IMG/VR virus record: IMGVR_UViG_3300035190_000306
Coordinates: 1-41,098 of that record
DNA length: 41,098 nt
Strand: one strand, 5' to 3'
Source of the DNA: a virus
The notes below the pieces were generated by a model. That model had not been told where the DNA came from. It worked only from the letters and a program-made list of their open reading frames with translations, and did not search any database. The translations under genes were made by a program, and so were the position numbers. Positions 36,558 to 41,098 of the stretch are shown here, piece by piece. Positions within the stretch are counted from its first letter, which is position 1. Every line of letters starts with the position of its first letter.

Positions 36558-37074
36558 AAGCTTCTGGGTCAGATGATGCTTGAATTTCAATAGGGGTAGA
36601 TTCTAATCCTTTCTTTTGAAATTTAAACAAATGGGTAGGAGCAGGTTGCTCTCCTTCAGCTACTTCTACTTTAGGTAACTCTGTAGCTGGTTCTGTTAGT
36701 TCATAACCTTCTAAACAAGATATAAACTTAAAGAACTTCAAAGTATCTATTTCAATAGCATAAGGCCCAAATGTACCTGTTTCTATAATAAACTTATTAG
36801 GCAGTTCTTGTAGTTCTTCTTTAGACAAAGCTGCTTCTACTAAATCTCCTTCAATAAACTTCATAGCAAATATATCCTGCAAGGTTTTAACCTTATCAAA
36901 CCTAGCATTAGCTTGTTGATTATAATAGATTTGCTGCATAGCAAATACTTTAAATTTATCAATAGCATCTGCTTGTAATCTCTTAACAGATTGGTTAGGA
37001 TTCTCTTTAACAGGTTTTTTGTGTAAAGGTTTATCTTCTTTAACTGCTTGTAATGGTGCTTTAGTTTCTTCCAT
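36523..37074 (-). CDS. Unknown 183-residue protein
   Basis: The first 30 residues are Lys/Pro/Gln-rich (KAPLQAVKEDKPLHKKPV) and likely disordered. A helical domain follows (AIDKFKVFAMQQIYYNQQAN, then TLQDIFAMKFIEGDLVEAAL), then a beta-type part (FIIETGTFGPYAIEIDTLK), and a C-terminal part rich in Pro and Glu (LPKVEVAEGEQPAP). No membrane segment or motif is seen. It follows the 84-residue gene after a single base. It could be an assembly or virion protein; nothing more can be said. Confidence 0.72.
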   Translation of the reverse strand: MEETKAPLQAVKEDKPLHKKPVKENPNQSVKRLQADAIDKFKVFAMQQIYYNQQANARFDKVKTLQDIFAMKFIEGDLVEAALSKEELQELPNKFIIETGTFGPYAIEIDTLKFFKFISCLEGYELTEPATELPKVEVAEGEQPAPTHLFKFQKKGLESTPIEIQASSDPEAYGKLRNYILGL

Positions 37075-37075
37075 T

Positions 37076-37330
37076 TTAAAATTTTAATAATTGTTTAATA
37101 TCTATTGGTTTATTAATTGCTATTTCTTTCTCTGATTTATCGGGTAATAGTACTCTAATTGCATAATAATCTATTGGAGATTCTGAAGTTTCAAATCTAG
37201 TTCTTATTCCTGAAACAAAATCTATAATTTGAATATCTTTAGAATCTAAATGTTCTAAAACTCCTTCCCATTCATTAGGGGTTATAGTTCTAATTTGTTC
37301 TAAAGTTATTTCTACATCTTTAGGACTCAT
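37076..37330 (-). CDS. Small unknown protein
   Basis: An 84-residue acidic protein (MSPKDVEITLEQIRTITP) with a helix-beta pattern (EWEGVLEHLDSKDIQIIDF; YYAIRVLLPDKSEKEIAI). It starts at an ATGA junction with the upstream gene and ends one base before the next. It has no Cys and no recognisable motif. It belongs to the operon that begins with the chaperonin genes. Confidence 0.7.
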   Translation of the reverse strand: MSPKDVEITLEQIRTITPNEWEGVLEHLDSKDIQIIDFVSGIRTRFETSESPIDYYAIRVLLPDKSEKEIAINKPIDIKQLLKF

Positions 37331-37626
37331 TTGTTTGCATATTTTAAATTAAATTTCTCATCTGACATTACTATTATATCAGCAGCCATATTCTGCTGAA
37401 GTTTAATATACTCTACTGCTTTGATTAGATAATCTATATCAAGATTAAATATCTTAACATTATCTTCTTTATCATTATTAAAAACTACTGTAGGTTTTAT
37501 TTCTGCTAAATAAGTAGAAAGGTTTTTACCTACATGTGCTGCACCTGACATTAGGATAATAGCAGTTTCTAGCTTAGAGTTCTTAATATTAGAAGTATCT
37601 GGTAATTGATATTCTGATTGTTCCAT
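37327..37626 (-). CDS. Small unknown protein after the co-chaperonin
   Basis: A 99-residue protein (MEQSEYQLPDTSNIKNS) coupled to the groES-like gene by TAATG. It holds a hydrophobic strand (LETAIILMSGAAHVGKN, about 20-36) that superficially recalls a P-loop, but lacks the Ser/Thr after Gly-Lys, so no nucleotide binding is claimed. The second half alternates helix and strand (DYLIKAVEYIKLQQNM; ADIIVMSDEKF). The close coupling makes it a candidate partner of the chaperonin pair. Confidence 0.7.
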   Translation of the reverse strand: MEQSEYQLPDTSNIKNSKLETAIILMSGAAHVGKNLSTYLAEIKPTVVFNNDKEDNVKIFNLDIDYLIKAVEYIKLQQNMAADIIVMSDEKFNLKYANK

Positions 37627-37898
37627 TATTTAGTATAATAAATATGAAACACATCTACTAATCTAATACTTACTATAGATTCTGAGTTAGCTAATTTAAC
37701 AGGTGGTACTCCAGTATTAAATTGTACTATCATTCCTATAGAAGGTTCTTCTTCTTTAGAACTAACTTTGATAACTTTACCTAAATTATTTATAGGCTCT
37801 TCAGCACCAAATAATTGAGATTTAGGTTCTTGTTTAATAAGTTCTATTAGTATCCTACCATTTAAAGGATGTGGTATAATATCTTTAATTTCTTCCAT
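37626..37898 (-). CDS. groES: GroES-like co-chaperonin
   Basis: A 90-residue protein read from the ATG at 37898 (MEEIKDIIPHPLNGRILIEL), which forms a TAATG junction with groEL. An earlier in-frame ATG at 37922 lies inside groEL and adds eight residues, so it is less likely. The order PLNGRILIELI, GKVIKVSS, GMIVQFNTGV and VSIRLVDVFHIY matches the Hsp10 barrel (PLxDRVLV, GxVxAVG, GDxVxF, xxExDIxAI). The segment between first and second strands, the mobile loop that docks on GroEL, is about 18 residues, slightly shorter than in E. coli, and QLFG stands where GGIVL is expected. It would cap the chaperonin encoded next to it; whether it also fits host GroEL is open. Confidence 0.8.
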   Translation of the reverse strand: MEEIKDIIPHPLNGRILIELIKQEPKSQLFGAEEPINNLGKVIKVSSKEEEPSIGMIVQFNTGVPPVKLANSESIVSIRLVDVFHIYYTK

Positions 37899-39469
37899 TA
37901 GTTTTCTTCTATAATTACACATTCAGTTGTTAATAGCAATGAAGTAATAGCAGCAGCATTTTCAAGAGCTACTCTATTTACTTTAGCAGGATCTATAATA
38001 CCTACTTTCATTAAATCTTCAAATTTATCAGTTTTAGCATTGTAACCTAGTTTAGAAGATTTAACTTTAGAGATAATTGAAGAGTCTTCAATACCATTGT
38101 TAAACAGGATTTGTTTTAAAGGAGCTTCTAAAGCTTTCTTAACAATCTCAATACCTAAGTTAATATTAGGATCTTTATGAGGTTTAATAGCCTTAATTGC
38201 TTTAAGGTATACTGATGAACCACCAGCAACAATACCTTCTTCAATAGCAGCTAATGTAGCACAAAGAGCATCATCAACCCTATCTTTCTTTTCCTTTAAT
38301 TCTACTTCTGTAGAAGCACCTACAAATACTATAGCAGCAGTTTCTGATAGCCTGTGAATCCTATCATTAAGTTTCTGCTTATCATATTCAAAATCTGTAG
38401 TTTCTATTTGAGCTTTTAACAAAGCTATTCTTTCTTCAATAGTATCTTTAGAACCTTTACCACCTATAATAGTAGTTAATTCCTTACCAACTTTAAGTTT
38501 ATCAATTTTACCTAAATCATTGCCTCTGGTTTTCTCAAGAGCTAGTTGTAATTCCTCAGATATTACTACAGTACCTGTAATAGCAGCTACATCTTCTAAG
38601 AAAGCTTTTTTAGCATCTCCAAAGTAAGGAGCTTTAATAGCTACTAACTTTAGGATATTCTGCATCTTATTAACTATAAGATGAGTTAAAGCTTCTCCTT
38701 CAAGATCTTCACATATAATTAGTAAAGGTTTGCCAGCTCTCATTACATCTTCTAGTAAAGGAACTATTTGCTGCATATTAGTAATTTTTCTTGAGGTTAC
38801 AAGAACCATACAATCTTCATACTCAGCCACCATCTTAGAAGGGTCTGTCATAAAGTATGGAGATATATAACCTGCATCTACTCTAAAACCTTCAACAACT
38901 TCTACATAGGTTTTATTAACCTTAGATTCTTCTACTGATATTAGACCACCAGTACCTACTTTATTTACTGCTTCAGCAATTAGGGAACCTATAGAAGGAT
39001 CATTATTAGCAGAAATTGTAGCTACATGTATAATATCTTCTTCTTTAACAGGGATAGCTGCTAATTTAATATATTCTGCTACCTCATAAACTGCTGAATC
39101 TATACCTTTCTTTAAATACATAGGATTAATTCCAGCACTAAGATGTTTAAGACCTTCTTGAATAATAGCCTGAGCTAGGATAGTAGCAGTTGTAGTACCA
39201 TCTCCTGCTTGTTCAAGAACTTTATTAGCAATATCTTTCATTAAATCTACACCTACATTTTCTACAGGATCATTAGATGAAATACTTCTTGCTACTGTAA
39301 CACCATCTTTAGTAATATGTGTCCCAAAGGTTTTAGAAATTAGAACATTTCTTCCTTTAGGGCCTAAAGTTACTTTAGTAGCATTAGCTACTAGGTCTAC
39401 TCCTCTTTTTAAAGCTTCTCTAGCTTCTGTGTCAAAAACTACAATTTGTTTTTTCTTTTCCTTATCCAT
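37898..39469 (-). CDS. groEL: GroEL-type chaperonin (phage-encoded)
   Basis: A full-length 523-residue group I chaperonin. ATP-site motifs are intact: TLGPKGRNV (34-42), KDGVTVA (54-60, the Asp52 equivalent is Asp55) and GDGTTTAT (89-96), plus the catalytic Asp400 in RVDDALCAT and GIVAGG (412-417). In the apical domain Tyr201, Tyr205 and Phe206 (GYISPYF) match the substrate- and GroES-binding residues of E. coli (199, 203, 204). The C-terminus ends VIIEEN and lacks the flexible GGM tail of bacterial GroEL. The product should form a cage that folds proteins using ATP. It lies at the head of the phage late block, 3 bases after a small basic gene and coupled to groES, so it probably serves virion protein folding. 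Confidence 0.95.
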   Translation of the reverse strand: MDKEKKKQIVVFDTEAREALKRGVDLVANATKVTLGPKGRNVLISKTFGTHITKDGVTVARSISSNDPVENVGVDLMKDIANKVLEQAGDGTTTATILAQAIIQEGLKHLSAGINPMYLKKGIDSAVYEVAEYIKLAAIPVKEEDIIHVATISANNDPSIGSLIAEAVNKVGTGGLISVEESKVNKTYVEVVEGFRVDAGYISPYFMTDPSKMVAEYEDCMVLVTSRKITNMQQIVPLLEDVMRAGKPLLIICEDLEGEALTHLIVNKMQNILKLVAIKAPYFGDAKKAFLEDVAAITGTVVISEELQLALEKTRGNDLGKIDKLKVGKELTTIIGGKGSKDTIEERIALLKAQIETTDFEYDKQKLNDRIHRLSETAAIVFVGASTEVELKEKKDRVDDALCATLAAIEEGIVAGGSSVYLKAIKAIKPHKDPNINLGIEIVKKALEAPLKQILFNNGIEDSSIISKVKSSKLGYNAKTDKFEDLMKVGIIDPAKVNRVALENAAAITSLLLTTECVIIEEN

Positions 39470-39472
39470 TGT

Positions 39473-39646
39473 TTATATAAAAGTTAGTTTAACTCTGTAA
39501 GTATAATTTTTAAATCTGTTTCTTTCTCCTATTTTAAATCTACTTGCTTTGGGCAATAAAATATTTCCAGACCAAATAGTTTGTATATAAAGTCTTGGAA
39601 TTATTGTCTTTGTTAACTTCTTATTTAAAAATCTAGTACCTTTCAT
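39473..39646 (-). CDS. Small basic protein upstream of groEL (57 residues)
   Basis: An ORF of 57 codons from the ATG at 39646 (MKGTRFLNKKLTKTIIPRL, ending YTYRVKLTFI), stopping 3 bases before the groEL start (TAA-ACA-ATG). The protein is strongly basic (14-15 Lys/Arg, one Glu) with alternating hydrophobic residues. Thirteen bases upstream of its ATG lies a consensus promoter, so it would be the first gene of the chaperonin operon with a very short leader. No family is recognised. A role as a small nucleic-acid-binding or leader protein is possible; simple spacer translation is the alternative. Confidence 0.6.
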   Translation of the reverse strand: MKGTRFLNKKLTKTIIPRLYIQTIWSGNILLPKASRFKIGERNRFKNYTYRVKLTFI

Positions 39647-39658
39647 AATTGTTTGCTA

Positions 39659-39689
39659 CAAATATATAACTAATTTTTTAATTTCCAAA
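39659..39689 (-). promoter_or_regulatory. Consensus Bacteroidetes promoter for the chaperonin operon
   Basis: On the minus strand TTTG (39686-39689) and TATATTTG (39659-39666) are separated by 19 bases, matching the Bacteroidetes -33/-7 consensus in both sequence and spacing. It overlaps the stop codon of the HExxH gene and would start transcription a few bases before the 57-residue gene. This is the best promoter in the window. Confidence 0.78.
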
Positions 39690-40016
39690 TTCTTTAAAAA
39701 CTATTATAGTTTGATTAGTTAACCATTCCATAAAATAAGCTTCTAGTTCATCATTTCCAGTATCTATATCATACCCTATATGTTTAAATAGATAATTTTT
39801 AGTATGAATAAGCTCATGAGCTATCAGCCCGTAGTTAATTTCTTTAGAATTAAACCATACTAAGATTACCTTACCTAAAGAATGAGTTTGGGCATAACTT
39901 TCATTGTCTTTATCTAAAGGAGCTAATTCTAAAGAAATCATAGTTTCATCAGATGGTTTTCCTATGTGTATATGGAGCATTCCATCATATATAGGAATTG
40001 GTATAGATTTTAACAT
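39678..40016 (-). CDS. HExxH-motif protein (possible metallopeptidase)
   Basis: A 112-residue protein read from the ATG at 40016 (MLKSIPIPIYDG). The more upstream ATG at 40043 overlaps the -7 box, so it cannot lie in the message started there. Residues 68-77 read LIAHELIHTK, giving the zinc-binding HExxH; about 20 residues later comes NDELEAYFMEWL, where a Glu could be the third ligand. This order (HExxH, then E in a helix) is that of gluzincin-type minimal peptidases and of several small phage proteins. It may be a host-takeover factor or a virion-processing enzyme; no substrate can be named. It is divergent to the plus-strand coiled-coil gene. Confidence 0.75.
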   Translation of the reverse strand: MLKSIPIPIYDGMLHIHIGKPSDETMISLELAPLDKDNESYAQTHSLGKVILVWFNSKEINYGLIAHELIHTKNYLFKHIGYDIDTGNDELEAYFMEWLTNQTIIVFKEFGN

Positions 40017-40031
40017 AATTTTAATTTTTAA

Positions 40032-40039
40032 CAAATATA
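40032..40039 (-). promoter_or_regulatory. -7 promoter box (TATATTTG) for the HExxH gene
   Basis: TATATTTG on the minus strand fits the Bacteroidetes -7 box, 15 bases before the chosen start. No TTTG is present 19-21 bases further upstream, so it is weaker than the one at 39659-39689. It lies in the 71-base divergent gap shared with the plus-strand gene at 40088. Confidence 0.45.
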
Positions 40040-40087
40040 TCATTTATTTTTAATAAACCTTTAACTACTGCTTTACGTTATAGTGCT

Positions 40088-40387
40088 ATGGGATTTATTA
40101 CTGTTAATATTAATAATGTAAACTTAGAACAAATTATGTCAAAAATTAATGAATTAGCTGCTGAAGTGGTTAAATTGCAAGTATCTGTAGATGCTACTCA
40201 AGAAAAAGTAGTAACTGCTATTAATGGTTTTAAAGCCACTATTGCTAGTCTGGAAGCTCTATTAGCTGAAGGTGCTAGTGCTGAACAAATTCAAGGAGTA
40301 ATTGATGCTGTTAAGGTAGTTACTGCTGATGTAGAAAGTACTTCTACTGGTGATGAAGCTCCTGTAGTAGATCCTGTAGTAGAATAA
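40088..40387 (+). CDS. Small coiled-coil protein (plus strand)
   Basis: A 99-residue protein (MGFITVNINNVNLEQ) with a second possible start at an ATG at 40136 (MSKINELAAEVVKLQVSVD, 83 residues). From there a heptad-like coiled coil runs to about residue 80 (NGFKATIASLEALLAE), followed by an acidic, Pro/Val-rich tail (GDEAPVVDPVVE). Small proteins with this coil plus tail are common in tailed phages as head or fibre-associated proteins of unknown role. It is the first gene transcribed in the opposite direction and ends at its own terminator. Its promoter is not evident: the 71-base gap lacks TAnnTTTG on the plus strand. Confidence 0.8.
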   Translation: MGFITVNINNVNLEQIMSKINELAAEVVKLQVSVDATQEKVVTAINGFKATIASLEALLAEGASAEQIQGVIDAVKVVTADVESTSTGDEAPVVDPVVE

Positions 40388-40409
40388 CTTATTAGTTATC
40401 TTAGTTAAG

Positions 40410-40444
40410 AACCCTCACCTAGTAAGTGGGGGTTTTTATTTTTC
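40410..40444 (+). terminator. Intrinsic terminator of the coiled-coil gene
   Basis: AACCCTCAC (40410-40418) pairs with GTGGGGGTT (40426-40434), nine pairs with one T-G wobble and a seven-base loop CTAGTAA, followed by a T-rich run (TTTTTATTTTT). It lies 22 bases after the stop codon. Confidence 0.9.
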
Positions 40445-40451
40445 CAATAAT

Positions 40452-40472
40452 TTTATAAAAAGCTTTTATAAA
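40452..40472. repeat. 21-bp inverted repeat after the terminator
   Basis: TTTATAAAA and TTTTATAAA flank AGC, giving a perfect 9-bp inverted repeat with a three-base centre. It could be a repressor operator controlling the nearby plus-strand promoter, or an AT-rich hairpin. It is too AT-rich to be a terminator. Evidence is symmetry only. Confidence 0.4.
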
Positions 40473-40832
40473 GAACCTATTAAATATAATTCTGTTATCC
40501 CAACTTAATGGATCTTGAGACACTCACTTATTTAGATCCTTTACTTTGTATAATAGAAAAACTTCCCTGATGGAACACCAAGGACTCTAAATATTCTGTT
40601 AATTTTTGGGGAGTTCAGGTCTTTTATTTCCCAGAACTACTCTTAACCTATGCCACTATCTCTTGGGCGGTAGTAAACTCCTTATAATTAACTTTTTATC
40701 ACTATGGAAACCTCATTTCACAATAACAGGATTACTCCTTATGCTACTCTTACTACCCCATTTCTCCCTTACTCTGATTACCCTCAGGGGTGCTAGGTGA
40801 TGGACAAATATACGGATTTATTTTTAATTGGT

Positions 40833-40840
40833 TATCTTTG
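40833..40840 (+). promoter_or_regulatory. -7 promoter box (TATCTTTG) for the right-edge gene
   Basis: TATCTTTG fits TAnnTTTG, 20 bases before the ATG at 40861. No TTTG is found 19-21 bases upstream, so the -33 part is missing or degenerate. The leader would be AT-rich without a Shine-Dalgarno sequence, as usual in Bacteroidetes. Confidence 0.5.
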
Positions 40841-40860
40841 TATAAAATAATTCTAAGTTT

Positions 40861-41091
40861 ATGATAAAAATAACTAATGATTTACATAGCCTAAAGATCT
40901 ATATATCTGATTTACTGCACTTTAATTTATTACTAACAGAATATACAGGTATGCAATCCTGGATTGCAGGTACTAAGAAAAAAAGATTCTATATAGAATT
41001 TTACCTTAAAGGTAGAGAATCTATAACTTTAGAATATGAAAAGCAAGAAATCTGGAAATCTATTTTAGAGGAGTTAGATAAAAACCTTTAA
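40861..41091 (+). CDS. Small unknown protein (plus strand)
   Basis: A 76-residue protein (MIKITNDLHSLKIYISDLL). It has the pattern IKIT-helix-GMQSWIAGTKKKRFYIEFYL-helix, with a conserved-looking WIAG turn and a final helix (EIWKSILEELDKNL); I recall similar short proteins in other Bacteroidetes phages without known function. It is preceded by a TAnnTTTG box and stops 7 bases before the window end. It is probably the first gene of the oppositely oriented early or middle region. No enzymatic motif is seen. Confidence 0.7.
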   Translation: MIKITNDLHSLKIYISDLLHFNLLLTEYTGMQSWIAGTKKKRFYIEFYLKGRESITLEYEKQEIWKSILEELDKNL

Positions 41092-41098
41092 AAAATTT

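Larger units (their letters stand above)
40445..40860. other. Long gap without a gene; possible structured RNA
   Basis: About 416 bases with no credible gene: the only longer frame (plus strand, TTG start at 40606, Leu-rich) has no start context and is taken as chance. The part 40560-40800 is less AT-rich than the flanks and shows several complementary pieces, such as GGAGTT (40610-40615) with AACTCC (40676-40681), nesting ACTAC (40637-40641) with GTAGT (40670-40674); GGATCT (40510-40515) with AGATCC (40534-40539); and CCT-GA-TGG / CCA-AGG (40566-40583). A minus-strand TATATTTG (40805-40812) could start an RNA across it. It could be a non-coding RNA, a replication or packaging region, or a decayed gene. 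Confidence 0.45.

Noticed and set aside
37327-37626. P-loop-like GAAHVGKN in the gene after groES
   Set aside because: The Ser/Thr after Gly-Lys is missing and no Walker B follows, so nucleotide binding is not claimed.
40606-40800. Plus-strand Leu-rich frame of 64 codons in the gap before the right-edge gene
   Set aside because: It needs a TTG start, has no start context or promoter, and its composition is of a chance frame; the stretch reads better as non-coding.
40560-40800. tRNA, group I or group II intron, or hammerhead ribozyme in the gene-free stretch
   Set aside because: I searched by eye for a T-arm, the conserved intron core strings, the domain V hairpin and the CTGATGA core; none is present.
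1-41098. Stop-codon recoding as in some crAss-like phages
   Set aside because: Genes end normally at TAA, TAG (capsid and portal genes) and TGA, and no gene is broken at internal TAG or TGA.
1-41098. CRISPR arrays, insertion sequences, integrase or attachment sites
   Set aside because: No regularly spaced repeats, transposase or recombinase motifs were found; the window looks like the late region of a lytic phage.

Overview
The window is about 41 kb of an AT-rich phage genome. It looks like a crAss-like podovirus (Crassvirales) infecting a member of the Bacteroidetes. This rests on the order of recognisable genes (terminase large subunit, portal, scaffold-like protein, major capsid protein, ring-like proteins, a 1579-residue muzzle/stabilization-type protein, then very large internal virion proteins), on Bacteroidetes-type promoters (TTTG-N19-TATATTTG is seen intact once), on fibre repeats typical of Bacteroidetes phages, and on the lack of Shine-Dalgarno sequences. 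No database search was run, so family names come from motif recognition and gene order. TAA, TAG and TGA all act as stops here, so I see no sign of stop-codon recoding.

Layout. About 40 kb is one minus-strand late block, transcribed from roughly 40.0 kb down to position 1. At its head (40.0-37.6 kb) are an HExxH protein, a hidden 57-residue basic protein behind a consensus promoter, and a groEL-groES pair. Next come eight small genes of mostly unknown function (37.6-34.8 kb), including an HU/IHF-like gene nested out of frame in its neighbour and a candidate small terminase. Then follow TerL, portal, scaffold-like protein and major capsid protein (34.8-27.4 kb). A strong terminator and a fresh promoter box separate the capsid gene from the next set: connector-like, decoration-like and an abundant 437-residue structural protein (27.3-23.65 kb), which ends at a second strong terminator. 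The fibre and lysis region (23.5-12.9 kb) carries Cys-rich, collagen-like and YadA-like fibre proteins, a helix-turn-helix/metallophosphoesterase fusion, two holin candidates, a secreted CHAP/NlpC-type endolysin and a mosaic 975-residue fibre. The tail region (12.9-1 kb) holds a DUF1353 protein, a membrane-anchored spanin-like protein, ring-like proteins, the muzzle-like protein, a GG-motif internal protein and the start of another large virion protein that runs off the left edge.

At the right end (40.0-41.1 kb) the strand switches. Two small plus-strand genes flank a 470-base gap that holds a terminator, a 21-base inverted repeat and a long stretch without a gene that may encode a structured RNA.

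How the genes work together. Most late genes touch or overlap, many through a TAATG or ATGA stop-start junction, which suggests translational coupling. Scaffold, capsid protein, portal and terminase would build and fill the head; ring and muzzle proteins would form the short tail; large internal proteins would be ejected; fibres bind the host; and the lysis genes release progeny. The most notable feature is the phage-encoded GroEL/GroES pair at the head of the morphogenesis block, presumably dedicated to folding phage virion proteins. CpG is very scarce across the window except in the abundant virion genes and in one patch of the fibre gene, which probably marks recent recombination.
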